Assembly: GCF_035944355.1 (NCBI RefSeq)
Contig: NZ_DASZBH010000014.1
Location: 186,001 to 250,000 of the forward strand
From: Frateuria_A sp035944355
Lineage (GTDB): Bacteria > Pseudomonadota > Gammaproteobacteria > Xanthomonadales > Rhodanobacteraceae
Reading direction: 5' to 3'
DNA length: 64,000 nucleotides
Part shown: piece after piece, positions 35,554 through 44,598 of the stretch
How positions within the stretch are numbered: position 1 is the first letter of the stretch
How the letters are laid out: each line of letters opens with the position of its first letter
Translations under genes and position numbers: made by a program
Notes under the pieces: model-generated
Told to the model about the DNA's origin: nothing
The model's database searches: none
The model's input: the letters and a program-made list of their open reading frames with translations, nothing else

Positions 35554-37353
35554 ATGACCACCCCCATTCCCTCCCGCCTGGCCGCGTTGCGCCAGGCCAT
35601 GCAAAAACACGGCGTCGCCGCCTGCCTGGTCCCGACCGCCGACCCGCACCTGTCCGAGTACCTGCCCACGCACTGGGCCGCCCGCGAGTGGCTGTCCGGC
35701 TTCACCGGCTCGGCCGGCACCCTGGTGGTCACCGCGACGGACGCCGACCTGTGGACCGACTCGCGCTACTTCTCCCAGGCGGAGCAGCAGCTGGCCGGCA
35801 CCGGCGCCACGCTGAAGAAGCAGCGGGTTTCGCACGCCCCCGAGCACCTGCAGTGGCTGCAGCAGCACCTCGGGGAAGGCGACGTAGTGGCGGTGGCGGG
35901 CGACAGCCTCTCGCTGGCCGCGTTCCGGCAGATCGAACGCCTGCTGGGCGAAAGCGGCGCGCGCGTGCGCACCGACCTGGACCTGCCCGGCGAGGTCTGG
36001 GCCGATCGCCCCGCCCTGCCCAAAGCGCCGGTGTTCGAGCATGCCGCCGGCTATCCCGGCGCCACCCGCGCGGAGAAGCTCGAGCGCCTGCGCGCCGGCC
36101 TGCGCCGCCAGCAGGCTACGCATCACCTGCTCTCCAGCCTGGACGACATCGCCTGGCTGACCAACCTGCGCGGCAGCGACGTGGAGTGCAACCCGGTGTT
36201 CCTGGCGCACCTGCTGGTCGAGACGGACGGCCCCGCCACTCTGTTCGTCGACCGCGGCAAGCTCAGCGACACGCTGGTCGCCGCGCTCATGGCGGACGGC
36301 ATCCGCATCGCCGACTACGCCACCGTCACCGACGCGCTGGGCGAACTGGGCAAGGGCGCGCGGCTGCTGCTCGATCCGGCGCGCGTGGTCTGCGCGGTGG
36401 CCGATGCCATCGGCGCGGATGCCGGGCGCGTGGAGGCGGCCAACCCCTCGACCGCCTTCAAGGCCCGCAAGACCGAATCCGAGCTGGAACACATCCGCGA
36501 AACCATGCGCCGCGACGGCGCCGCGCTGGTGCGCGCCTTCCGCCGCCTGGAAGAGCGCCTGGCCGCCGGCATGAGCCAGACCGAGCTGGACGTCGACATC
36601 CTGCTGCGCGAGGAACGCTCGGCCCAGCCCGGCTTCGTCGGCGAGAGCTTCGCCACCATCGCCGGCTACCAGGCCAACGGCGCCCTGCCGCACTACCGCG
36701 CCACGCCCGACGCGCACAGCACGCTGCAGCGCAAGGGTCTGCTGCTCATCGACTCGGGCGGGCAATACCTGGGCGGCACCACCGACATCACCCGCGTGCT
36801 GGCGCTGGGCGAGACCACCGCCGAGCAGCGTCGCGACGCCACGCTCGTGATGAAGGGCCTGATCGCGCTTTCGCGCGCGCGCTTTCCCAAGGGCGCCAGC
36901 GGCCCGCAACTGGACGCGCTGGCACGCGCGCCGCTGTGGGCCAGCGGGCTGGACTACGGCCATGGCACCGGCCATGGCGTGGGCTACTTCCTCAACGTGC
37001 ACGAAGGACCGCACTCGGTCCGCCCGCCAGTGGCCAACGGCGCGCTGGTGCCGCTGGAGCCGGGCATGATCACCTCGATCGAGCCCGGTCTCTACAAGCC
37101 TGCGCGCCATGGCATCCGTCACGAGAACCTGGCGGTGGTGGTGGCCGCCGACCAGACCGAGTTCGGCGAGTTCCATGCCTTCGAGACGCTGACGCTCTGC
37201 CCGTTCGACCGCCGTGCGCTGGAGCCGGGCCTGCTCAATCCGGAGGAACGCGCCTGGCTGGACGATTACCACGCGACCGTGCGTGCGGCGCTGGCGCCGT
37301 TGCTGGAGGATGCGGACCTGGCGTGGCTGGAGCGGCACTGCGCGCCGCTGTAG
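35554..37353 (+). CDS. Xaa-Pro aminopeptidase (M24B, aminopeptidase P)
   Basis: Removes the N-terminal residue when proline is second. 599 residues, longer than E. coli PepP (441) and of the three-domain type also found in eukaryotes (APP1-like): two creatinase-like N-terminal domains and a pita-bread catalytic domain from about 310. The dinuclear metal ligands are visible as Asp in LLIDSGGQY and TTDITR, His in GHGTGHGVGYFLNVHEGP, Glu in ITSIEPGLY and Glu in HENLAVV. Cytosolic. Divergent from pyrG with 147 bases between. Confidence 0.93.
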   Translation: MTTPIPSRLAALRQAMQKHGVAACLVPTADPHLSEYLPTHWAAREWLSGFTGSAGTLVVTATDADLWTDSRYFSQAEQQLAGTGATLKKQRVSHAPEHLQWLQQHLGEGDVVAVAGDSLSLAAFRQIERLLGESGARVRTDLDLPGEVWADRPALPKAPVFEHAAGYPGATRAEKLERLRAGLRRQQATHHLLSSLDDIAWLTNLRGSDVECNPVFLAHLLVETDGPATLFVDRGKLSDTLVAALMADGIRIADYATVTDALGELGKGARLLLDPARVVCAVADAIGADAGRVEAANPSTAFKARKTESELEHIRETMRRDGAALVRAFRRLEERLAAGMSQTELDVDILLREERSAQPGFVGESFATIAGYQANGALPHYRATPDAHSTLQRKGLLLIDSGGQYLGGTTDITRVLALGETTAEQRRDATLVMKGLIALSRARFPKGASGPQLDALARAPLWASGLDYGHGTGHGVGYFLNVHEGPHSVRPPVANGALVPLEPGMITSIEPGLYKPARHGIRHENLAVVVAADQTEFGEFHAFETLTLCPFDRRALEPGLLNPEERAWLDDYHATVRAALAPLLEDADLAWLERHCAPL

Positions 37354-37369
37354 CTCTGGCAAGCTTGCC

Positions 37370-37494
37370 CCCATCCGCCCTTCGGGCAGCTTCCCCCCGT
37401 GGAACGAGGGAAGGACACGATCGTCGCATCCTCACCTATCGAGTATTGAGCCTTCCCCTGCGAACGCGGGGGGAGGGTGCCGAAGGCGGATGGG
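37370..37494. repeat. Long imperfect inverted repeat between pepP and parE
   Basis: The left arm CCCATCCGCCCTTCGGGCA (from 37370) pairs with the right arm TGCCGAAGGCGGATGGG (to 37494), extended by CTTCCCCC/GGGGGAGGG and an inner GGGAAGG/CCTTCCC. The whole 125 bases can fold into one long hairpin. It looks like a dispersed intergenic repeat or a small non-autonomous element; I see no target-site duplication. Confidence 0.65.
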
Positions 37495-37577
37495 AGCGTT
37501 CCTGGCGACAAGCGCTTGACCGCTCCGCCTACCTCTCGCCATCCTGCAACGCTCCCGTTCCCTGATCGACCCCACGC

Positions 37578-39467
37578 ATGAGCAGTCGCTACAACGCCGC
37601 CGACATCGAAGTCCTCTCCGGCCTCGATCCCGTCAAACGCCGCCCCGGCATGTACACCGACACCTCGCGCCCGAACCATCTGGCGCAGGAAGTCATCGAC
37701 AATTCGGTGGACGAAGCGCTGGCCGGCCACGCGAAGGCCATCGAGGTCGTGCTGCACGCCGACGGCTCGGTCGAGGTCAGCGACGACGGCCGCGGCATGC
37801 CGGTCGATATCCACCCGGACGAAGGCGTGCCGGGCGTGGAGCTGATCCTCACGCGCCTGCATGCGGGCGGCAAGTTCAGCGGCAAGAACTACAGCTTCTC
37901 CGGCGGCCTGCACGGCGTGGGTGTGTCCGTGGTCAATGCGCTGTCGCAGCGCGTGGAAGTGACCATCCGCCGCGACGGCAGCGAATACCGCATGGCCTTC
38001 GAACACGGCGACCGCGTCAGCGAGCTCGAGGTGATCGGCTCGGTGCCCAAGAAGAAGACCGGCACCACCGTGCGCTTCTGGGCCGATCCCAAATACTTCG
38101 ACTCGCCGAAGATCTCGGTGCCCAAGCTCAAGCACCTGCTGCGCGCCAAGGCCGTGCTGTGCGCCGGCCTGAGCGTCAAGCTGGTCGACCAGGCCAGCGG
38201 CGAAACCAGCGAGTGGTACTACGAGGACGGCCTGCGCGATTACCTGCGCGGCGAGCTCGACGGTGCCGAGGCGATCCCAGCCGAGCTGTTCGTGCACCAC
38301 GTGGCCCGCGACACCGAAGGCCTGGACGTGGCCCTCACCTGGCTGCCCGAGGGCGAGCTGGTGCAGGAGAGCTACGTCAACCTGATTCCCACCGCGCAGG
38401 GCGGCACCCACGTCAACGGCCTTCGCTCGGGCCTGACCAATGCGATCCGCGAGTTCTGCGATATCCGCAACCTGCTGCCGCGCGGCGTCAAGCTCGCGCC
38501 CGAGGACGTGTGGGAGCGCCTGGCCTTCGTGCTCTCGGCCAAGCTGCAGGACCCGCAGTTCGCCGGCCAGACCAAGGAACGCCTGTCCTCGCGCAACGCC
38601 GCGGCCTTGGTCGAAGGCGTGGTGCACGACGCCTTCAGCCTGTGGCTCAACCAGCATGTCGATCTGGGGGAACGCATCGCCCAGCTCGCCATCGAGCGTG
38701 CCAGCGCGCGCCTGAAGGCAGCCAAGCAGGTGGTGCGCAAGAAGATCACCCAGGGGCCCGCCCTGCCCGGCAAGCTGGCTGACTGCACCGCCACCGACCT
38801 CACCCGCACCGAGTTGTTCCTGGTCGAAGGCGACTCCGCCGGCGGCAGCGCCAAGCAGGCGCGCGACAAGGAGTTCCAGGCCATCCTGCCGTTGCGCGGC
38901 AAGATCCTCAACACCTGGGAGGTCGAGTCCACTTCGGTGCTCGCTTCGGAGGAAGTGCACAACCTGGCCGTGGCGATCGGCTGCGATCCGGGCAAGGACG
39001 ATCTCTCCGGCCTGCGCTACGGCAAGGTGATCATCCTGGCCGACGCGGACTCGGACGGGCTGCACATCGCCACCTTGCTCTCGGCGCTGTTCCTGCGCCA
39101 CTTCCCCTCGCTGGTGCGCGAGGGCCACGTGTTCGTGGCGATGCCGCCGCTGTTCCGCGTGGACGTGGGCAAGCAGGTGTTCTACTGCCTGGATGAGGCC
39201 GAGAAGCAGTCCATGCTGCAGAAGATCGAGCGGGAGAAGATGAAGGGCGCCGTCTCGGTCACCCGCTTCAAGGGCTTGGGCGAGATGAACCCCGCGCAGC
39301 TGCGCGAATCGACCATCCATCCCGACACGCGCCGCCTGGTGCAGCTCACCGTGGATGACAGCGAGGGCACCGCCAGGCTGATGGACATGCTGCTGGCCAA
39401 GAAGCGCGCCGGCGACCGCAAGAGCTGGCTCGAAGAGAAGGGCGACCTGGCGACGCTGGAGGTCTGA
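37578..39467 (+). CDS. parE: DNA topoisomerase IV subunit B
   Basis: ATPase subunit of topoisomerase IV, which unlinks daughter chromosomes; partner of ParC, not in this window. 629 residues. The GHKL ATPase domain has NSVDEA, DDGRGMPVD and the lid GGLHGVGVSVVNALS; the TOPRIM domain has ELFLVEGDSAGGSAKQ and ILADADSDGLH. Near-collinear similarity to E. coli ParE over the whole length and the absence of a GyrB-size insert separate it from GyrB. No Shine-Dalgarno sequence is visible before the ATG. Confidence 0.96.
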   Translation: MSSRYNAADIEVLSGLDPVKRRPGMYTDTSRPNHLAQEVIDNSVDEALAGHAKAIEVVLHADGSVEVSDDGRGMPVDIHPDEGVPGVELILTRLHAGGKFSGKNYSFSGGLHGVGVSVVNALSQRVEVTIRRDGSEYRMAFEHGDRVSELEVIGSVPKKKTGTTVRFWADPKYFDSPKISVPKLKHLLRAKAVLCAGLSVKLVDQASGETSEWYYEDGLRDYLRGELDGAEAIPAELFVHHVARDTEGLDVALTWLPEGELVQESYVNLIPTAQGGTHVNGLRSGLTNAIREFCDIRNLLPRGVKLAPEDVWERLAFVLSAKLQDPQFAGQTKERLSSRNAAALVEGVVHDAFSLWLNQHVDLGERIAQLAIERASARLKAAKQVVRKKITQGPALPGKLADCTATDLTRTELFLVEGDSAGGSAKQARDKEFQAILPLRGKILNTWEVESTSVLASEEVHNLAVAIGCDPGKDDLSGLRYGKVIILADADSDGLHIATLLSALFLRHFPSLVREGHVFVAMPPLFRVDVGKQVFYCLDEAEKQSMLQKIEREKMKGAVSVTRFKGLGEMNPAQLRESTIHPDTRRLVQLTVDDSEGTARLMDMLLAKKRAGDRKSWLEEKGDLATLEV

Positions 39468-39471
39468 GCGC

Positions 39472-40113
39472 ATGGATGCCGGCGACCGCCACCTCGACCT
39501 GGGCTGCGGCAAGTTTCCGCGCAATCCCTATGGACGCTCGCGCCTGTGCGGGATCGACGTGCGGCCCGCGCCTGCGGACGCCGCGTTCGAGTACCGCGTG
39601 GCCAACCTGGTGATGGAGCCGATCCCGTACGCCGAGGGCAGTTTCGCCTCCGTCTCGGCCTACGATTTCGTGGAGCACGTGCCGCGCGTGCTGCCCACCA
39701 GCGATGGCCGGGGCACGACGTTCCCGTTCGTGCGTCTGATGGACGAGGTATGGCGGGTACTGGTGCCGGGCGGGCGCTTCTACGCGCTGACCCCGGCCTG
39801 GCCGCATCCGGAAGCGTTCACCGACCCCACCCACGTCAACATCATCACCGACCGCACCCACACCTATTTCTGCGGCGACAAGCCGATGGCGCGCATGTAC
39901 GGATTCAGCGGGCGTTTTCGGGTGTTGCGGGTCGACTGGGTGGACATCATCGATGCCTACAGCGCCGTGCCGGGATCGTCGGAGAACCGCAGGCCGCACG
40001 GCCCGCTCAAGCGTTTCGCGCGCAGCGTGCGCCGCTTTTCACGGCGGCTGCGCGGCAAGTCGGAGCGATCCCGGATCTATCTGCGCTGGGAACTGGAAGC
40101 GGTCAAGGGCTGA
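39472..40113 (+). CDS. Class I SAM-dependent methyltransferase
   Basis: A 213-residue protein starting four bases after parE, with the parE 3' end supplying GGAGG as ribosome binding site, so it is probably cotranscribed. SAM motif I is DLGCGKFPRNP, the acidic loop CGIDVRP, motif II-like SVSAYDFVEHVPRV, and post-motif DEVWRVLVPGGRFYALTP. The methyltransferase_11/23 fold is clear, but the substrate is not. The C-terminus is highly basic (KRFARSVRRFSRRLRGKSERS), suggesting contact with nucleic acid or membrane. Confidence 0.85.
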   Translation: MDAGDRHLDLGCGKFPRNPYGRSRLCGIDVRPAPADAAFEYRVANLVMEPIPYAEGSFASVSAYDFVEHVPRVLPTSDGRGTTFPFVRLMDEVWRVLVPGGRFYALTPAWPHPEAFTDPTHVNIITDRTHTYFCGDKPMARMYGFSGRFRVLRVDWVDIIDAYSAVPGSSENRRPHGPLKRFARSVRRFSRRLRGKSERSRIYLRWELEAVKG

Positions 40114-40182
40114 CGCCGGGCGGCCGTTCCCCTGCGCCCACGACGGCGCTATCGTGGCAGGCCCCACCGCGAGCGCACGCGC

Positions 40183-40710
40183 ATGGCCCTTGCTCCTCCG
40201 CTGAACCTGCAACGCTGGATCGACGAGCACCGCCACCTGCTCAAGCCGCCGGTCGGCAACAAGTGCATCGTCGACGGCGATTTCATCGTGATGATCGTGG
40301 GCGGACCCAACGCCCGCACCGATTACCACCACGACGAAGGCCCCGAGTTCTTCTATCAGCTCGAAGGCGAGATGGTGCTCAGGGTGCAGGACGAAGGCGT
40401 CGCGCGCGACATTCCCATTCGCGCCGGCGAGCTGTTCTACCTGCCCGCACGCGTGCCGCACTCGCCCCAGCGCATGGCCGGTTCGGTCGGACTGGTGATC
40501 GAGCGGCGGCGCCTGGCCGGCGAGCAGGACGGCCTGCTGTGGTTCTGCGAGCAGTGCAATCACAAGCTGTACGAGGAGTATTTCACCCTCCACAGCATCG
40601 AGCGGGATTTCCCGCCGGTGTTCGAGCGCTTCTACCGCTCACGGGAGGCCCGCACCTGCGAGATCTGCGGGCATCTCAACCCGGCTCCCGAGCGCTACGA
40701 GCCGGCCTGA
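40183..40710 (+). CDS. nbaC: 3-hydroxyanthranilate 3,4-dioxygenase
   Basis: Opens the ring of 3-hydroxyanthranilate to aminocarboxymuconate semialdehyde, which leads to quinolinate/NAD or to tryptophan breakdown. A 175-residue cupin. Metal ligands are predicted at about His50 and Glu55 in YHHDEGPEFFY and the His in RVPHSPQR. The C-terminal rubredoxin-like iron site of bacterial enzymes is present as two Cys pairs, CEQC and CEIC. Other kynurenine-pathway genes are not in the window. It is preceded by a CTATCGT element near 40150 that may be its -10. Confidence 0.93.
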   Translation: MALAPPLNLQRWIDEHRHLLKPPVGNKCIVDGDFIVMIVGGPNARTDYHHDEGPEFFYQLEGEMVLRVQDEGVARDIPIRAGELFYLPARVPHSPQRMAGSVGLVIERRRLAGEQDGLLWFCEQCNHKLYEEYFTLHSIERDFPPVFERFYRSREARTCEICGHLNPAPERYEPA

Positions 40711-40753
40711 TTCGCACCGGTGCAAGCGCCCCCGGCCAGGCCGGGCAGCGGCG

Positions 40754-41320
40754 TCACCGGCTCAACGGCCTCCCCTTGCGGGCCAGCCAGCGCTGCGCCA
40801 TGCGACGCAGCGATTCGTCCGTCTGAGGATCCTGCGCCATGGCATGGATCGGCCGCCAGGCCAGCTCGAGCGATTCGTCGCTCACCACGAACGCTTCGCT
40901 GCCGGTGGCGCGTACCACGTAGCGCACGTCGTAGTGCAGGTGTGCCGGTTCGATGCCGCGAGCGGGTATCGGGTGGCAATCCAGGTCGAAGATCGCCGGG
41001 TCGATGGCCAGGTCGCGAAGTCCCGATTCCTCTTCGGCTTCGCGCAAGGCGACGCGCACCAGATCGCGATCGCCGTCGGCATGGCCGCCCAGTTGCAGCC
41101 ATCGCTGCAGTTTGCGGTGACGGGTCAGCAGCACGCGCTCGCCGTCGGGGCTGACCAGCCAGGCCGAGGCGGCGAAATGTCCCGGCGCGTGGCTACGTTC
41201 GAAGACGTTCGGATCGCTGGCAAGAAAGGCGAGGAAACGGTCGGCCACGCCATCCTCCACAGCGCTGCCGGCATGAAGGCGCAATGCGTGTGCGAGATCG
41301 TCGGCGAGCGGAAGTTGCAT
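40754..41320 (-). CDS. Nudix hydrolase
   Basis: A 188-residue protein. The Nudix box lies near residues 77-99 (GGHADGDRDLVRVALREAEEESGL), giving the REAEEESG metal-binding helix. An N-terminal helical region precedes it and FVVSDESLELAW follows. Nudix enzymes cleave nucleoside diphosphates linked to another group; the substrate here is not predictable. Convergent with the dioxygenase gene and divergent from the first amino acid permease. Confidence 0.88.
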   Translation of the reverse strand: MQLPLADDLAHALRLHAGSAVEDGVADRFLAFLASDPNVFERSHAPGHFAASAWLVSPDGERVLLTRHRKLQRWLQLGGHADGDRDLVRVALREAEEESGLRDLAIDPAIFDLDCHPIPARGIEPAHLHYDVRYVVRATGSEAFVVSDESLELAWRPIHAMAQDPQTDESLRRMAQRWLARKGRPLSR

Positions 41321-41492
41321 GGGCGATACGGAGGCTGGAACGGCCCGCGATTGTACGCGGCGCCGGCGTGCCGCATGGCGCTTGTACCCCCAGTCACGCT
41401 CGGCTAAGGTTGCCCGTCACATCGGCTCGACGCGTTGTCAACGCCTGGGGTCGAGGGATGCAGCACGCCGTCCGTCCTACGGGGAACCCTAC

Positions 41493-42977
41493 ATGCTCTT
41501 CAAGCGCGTCAAGCCGCTCGACCAGATTCTCGCCACCGCGGAAAAGAAATCGCTCGTCCGCCAGCTCGGCCCGTTCCAACTGACCATGCTGGGCATCGGC
41601 GCCATCATCGGCACCGGCATCTTCGTGCTCACCGCGGAGGCCGGCCAGAAGGCGGGTCCGGGCATGATGATCTCGTTCGTCATCGCCGCGGTGGTCTGCG
41701 CCCTTGCCGCCCTCGCCTACGCCGAACTCGCCTCGATGGTGCCGGTGGCCGGCTCCGCCTATACCTACACTTACGGCGTCCTCGGCGAGGGCGTCGCCTG
41801 GATCGTCGGCTGGGCGCTGGTGCTGGAATACACCATTGCCGCCAGCACGGTATGCGTCGGCTGGGCGGGCTACGTCAACGGCCTGCTGACGCATGCCGGA
41901 TGGGGCCTGCCGCACTTCCTGCAGGTGGGCCCGATGGATGGCGGCAGCTTCAACCTGCTGGCCTGCCTGATCGGCCTGGCGGTCACCCTGCTGCTGGTGA
42001 TCGGCACGTCCAAGTCGGCCAAAGTCAACACCGTGCTGGTGCTGATCAAGATCATCGCCCTCACCGCCTTCATCTTCGTGGCCCTTCCCGCAGTGAAGGA
42101 CCAGAACTTCACGCCGTTCGTGCCCAACGGCTGGGGTAGTCCGATGGGCGGCATCGGCGTGCTCGGCGCAGCCGCCTCGATCGTGTTCGCCTACATCGGT
42201 TTCGATGCCATTTCCACCGCGGCGGAAGAAACCAAGAACCCCAACCGCAACATCCCGATCGCCCTGATCGCCTCACTGGGCGTGTGCACCGTCTACTACC
42301 TGCTGGTGAGCTACGCCGCCGTCGGTTCGGTCGGCGCGCAGCCCATGCTCGGCCCCGATGGCCTGGCGCTGGAGCCGGGCACCCCGGCGTTCGCGGCGGC
42401 CTGCAGCGGCTCGGAGGCGCTGGTGTGCAGCAAGGAAGCGCTGGCCCACGTCGTGCGCCTGCTCGGCCACAACAACACCGGCGCGTTCATCGCGTTCGCC
42501 GCCGGCATCGCGCTGCCGTCGGTGATCCTGACGATGACCTACGGCCAGACCCGCATCTTCTTCACCATGTCGCGCGACGGCCTGCTGCCGAGTTCGCTGG
42601 CCAAGATCCATCCGCGCTTCCACACGCCCCACGTGATCACGCTGATCACCGGCACCTTCGTTTCGCTGTTCGGTGCGCTGTTCCCGGTCGGCATCCTGGC
42701 CGACATCACCAACTCGGGCACGCTGTTCGCATTCATCATGGTGGCGATCGGCGTACTGATCCTTCGCCGCACGCAGCCGGCGCGCCCGCGTCCGTTCCGC
42801 ACCCCGATGCCGTGGCTGATCTGCCCGCTCGCCGTCATCGGCTGCGTGCTGCTGTTCCTCAACCTGTCGAAGGAAGCCAAGATGACCTTCTTCGTGTGGG
42901 GCGCGATCGGCCTGGCGGTCTACTACCTCTACGGACACCGCAAGAGCCACCTGGCCAACGGCACCGAGCCGGTCTGA
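41493..42977 (+). CDS. APC-family amino acid permease (cationic amino acid transporter-like)
   Basis: A 494-residue inner-membrane transporter with about 12 hydrophobic segments. The start MLFKRVKPLDQILA is chosen over a longer frame that is arginine-rich. The first helix holds the APC unwound motif GIGAIIGTGIFVLTA that binds the amino acid backbone; FAYIGFDAISTAAEETKNPNRNIP is the conserved helix 6 to loop 6-7 segment of the CAT/YfnA group. Helices 7-8 are joined by a long external loop with two cysteines. Substrate not assigned. It forms a pair with the next permease. Confidence 0.9.
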   Translation: MLFKRVKPLDQILATAEKKSLVRQLGPFQLTMLGIGAIIGTGIFVLTAEAGQKAGPGMMISFVIAAVVCALAALAYAELASMVPVAGSAYTYTYGVLGEGVAWIVGWALVLEYTIAASTVCVGWAGYVNGLLTHAGWGLPHFLQVGPMDGGSFNLLACLIGLAVTLLLVIGTSKSAKVNTVLVLIKIIALTAFIFVALPAVKDQNFTPFVPNGWGSPMGGIGVLGAAASIVFAYIGFDAISTAAEETKNPNRNIPIALIASLGVCTVYYLLVSYAAVGSVGAQPMLGPDGLALEPGTPAFAAACSGSEALVCSKEALAHVVRLLGHNNTGAFIAFAAGIALPSVILTMTYGQTRIFFTMSRDGLLPSSLAKIHPRFHTPHVITLITGTFVSLFGALFPVGILADITNSGTLFAFIMVAIGVLILRRTQPARPRPFRTPMPWLICPLAVIGCVLLFLNLSKEAKMTFFVWGAIGLAVYYLYGHRKSHLANGTEPV

Positions 42978-43006
42978 CGGCCGGCAAACGCACCTCCAAT
43001 GAGCCC

Positions 43007-43032
43007 GCCGGCACGGTGAGAACCGTGCCGGC
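43007..43032. terminator. Perfect 11-bp hairpin between the two permease genes
   Basis: GCCGGCACGGT, loop GAGA, ACCGTGCCGGC. It lies 30 bases after the first permease and 4 bases before an in-frame ATG at 43036. No T-run follows, so it may attenuate or stabilise the upstream mRNA rather than end transcription. Confidence 0.5.
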
Positions 43033-43050
43033 TTCATGTCCGGAACGCCC

Positions 43051-44502
43051 ATGCTGAAGCAGTTGCTTGCCTGCAAGACCGATTTTTCCAATGCCGACGA
43101 TGCCCATGGCCCGACCTTGCGCCGCACGCTCGGCCCCTGGGGACTGACGGCGCTGGGCATCGGCGCGGTCATCGGCGGCGGCATCTTCGTGATCACCGGC
43201 CAGGCGGCAGCCGAGCATGCGGGCCCCGCGGTGATCCTGGCCTTCATCATCGCCGCCATTTGTTGCAGCTTCACGGCGCTGTGCTACGCCGAGTTCGCCA
43301 CGCTGATCCCGATGTCGGGCAGTTCCTATTCCTACGCCTACGCGACGCTCGGCGAACTGGTGGCCTGGTTCATCGGCTGGAACATGGTGCTCGAATACGG
43401 CGTCTCGGCCTCGGCCGTGGCGGTGAGCTGGACCGGCTACTTCGTGAGCCTGCTCGACCACATCGGCATCCATCTTCCGCTGGTGCTGACCAATGCGCCG
43501 CTGGCCTACCAGGGCGGCCACCTCGTCGCGACCGGCGCGCTGTTCAACCTGCCGGCCGTGGCGATCGTGCTGGCGTTGACCTGGCTTTGCTACGTCGGCA
43601 TCCGCGAATCCAGCGGCGCCAACGTAGCCATGGTGCTGCTCAAGGTCGGCCTGATCGTGGTGGTGATCGTCGCGGGCTGGAAGTACGTCAATCCCGATCT
43701 CTGGCACCCGTTCATTCCTGCCAACGAAGGACCGGAGAAATACGGCTGGTCGGGCATCATGCGCGCGTCGACCCTGGTGTTCTTCGCCTACATCGGATTC
43801 GAGGCGACCTCCACCGCGGCCCAGGAAGCGAAGAACCCGCAACGGGACCTTCCCATCGCGACGCTCGCGTCGCTGGCCATCTGCACCGTGCTCTACGTCG
43901 GCATGGCGGCGGTGATCACCGGCCTGCTGCCGTTCAACCTGCTCGGCACGGCCGAGCCGGTGGTCACCGCGGTCAAGGCCCACCCGGAACTGGAATGGCT
44001 GCGCTGGCTGGTCGAAATCGGCGCGCTGATCGGCCTGTCCTCGGTGGTGCTGGTGATGATCATCGCGCAGCCGCGCATCTTCATGATCATGGGCCGCGAC
44101 GGCCTGCTGCCGCCGGTGTTCGCGCGCATCCATCCCCGCTATCGCACGCCGCACATCAACACCGTCATCACCGGGCTGGGCATCGCCGCGCTGGCGGCGG
44201 TATTCCCGCTCGACATACTGGGCGACCTGGTTTCGATGGGCACCTTGATCGCCTTCGTCGCCGTGTGCGCCGGCGTGCTGATCCTGCGGCGGACCCAGCC
44301 CGACCTCCCGCGCACCTTCCGCGTGCCCTGGGCGCCGCTGACCTGCGTGCTGGGCGTGCTGAGCTGCCTGGCGCTGCTGTACTGGGAGAACTGGTACCAG
44401 TGGCTGCTGCTGGGCATCTGGACCGTGATCGGCCTGGCCATCTACTTCGGCTATGGCCGCCGGCATAGCCTGCTGCGCAATCCGCGAACCGGCAGCCCCT
44501 GA
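43051..44502 (+). CDS. APC-family amino acid permease (second copy)
   Basis: 483 residues, about 12 membrane segments, clearly related to the preceding gene: GIGAVIGGGIFVITG in helix 1 and FAYIGFEATSTAAQEAKNPQRDLP in helix 6 and the following loop. The start MLKQLLACKTDF is chosen because permeases of this type begin this way; an ATG five codons earlier is an alternative, but it sits against the hairpin. The pair probably arose by duplication, since loops differ but the core is alike. Substrate unknown; CAT-type transporters often carry neutral, aromatic or cationic amino acids. Confidence 0.9.
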   Translation: MLKQLLACKTDFSNADDAHGPTLRRTLGPWGLTALGIGAVIGGGIFVITGQAAAEHAGPAVILAFIIAAICCSFTALCYAEFATLIPMSGSSYSYAYATLGELVAWFIGWNMVLEYGVSASAVAVSWTGYFVSLLDHIGIHLPLVLTNAPLAYQGGHLVATGALFNLPAVAIVLALTWLCYVGIRESSGANVAMVLLKVGLIVVVIVAGWKYVNPDLWHPFIPANEGPEKYGWSGIMRASTLVFFAYIGFEATSTAAQEAKNPQRDLPIATLASLAICTVLYVGMAAVITGLLPFNLLGTAEPVVTAVKAHPELEWLRWLVEIGALIGLSSVVLVMIIAQPRIFMIMGRDGLLPPVFARIHPRYRTPHINTVITGLGIAALAAVFPLDILGDLVSMGTLIAFVAVCAGVLILRRTQPDLPRTFRVPWAPLTCVLGVLSCLALLYWENWYQWLLLGIWTVIGLAIYFGYGRRHSLLRNPRTGSP

Positions 44503-44551
44503 GCGTTGGCCGGAGTTCGCAGGCGAACGCGGGAGTTCGCTTATTTAACGA

Positions 44552-44598
44552 AAAACTTGCGAAACCGAAATTGTCGAATTCCGGCCAAGTTTTATTGT
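44552..44598 (+). terminator. AT-rich hairpin after the permease pair
   Basis: The outer stem AAAACTTG/CAAGTTTT (8 bp) encloses an inner stem CCGAAATT/AATTCCGG (one mismatch, GTCG loop), followed by ATTGTT. It lies 50 bases past the permease stop. Likely an intrinsic terminator, though the 5-base bulge is unusual. Confidence 0.5.

Noticed and set aside
33733..37374. Single 1213-codon minus-strand frame covering pyrG and the region opposite pepP
   Set aside because: Only the part from 35406 down is CTP synthase. The rest is antisense to pepP and arises from high GC content, where stop codons are rare.
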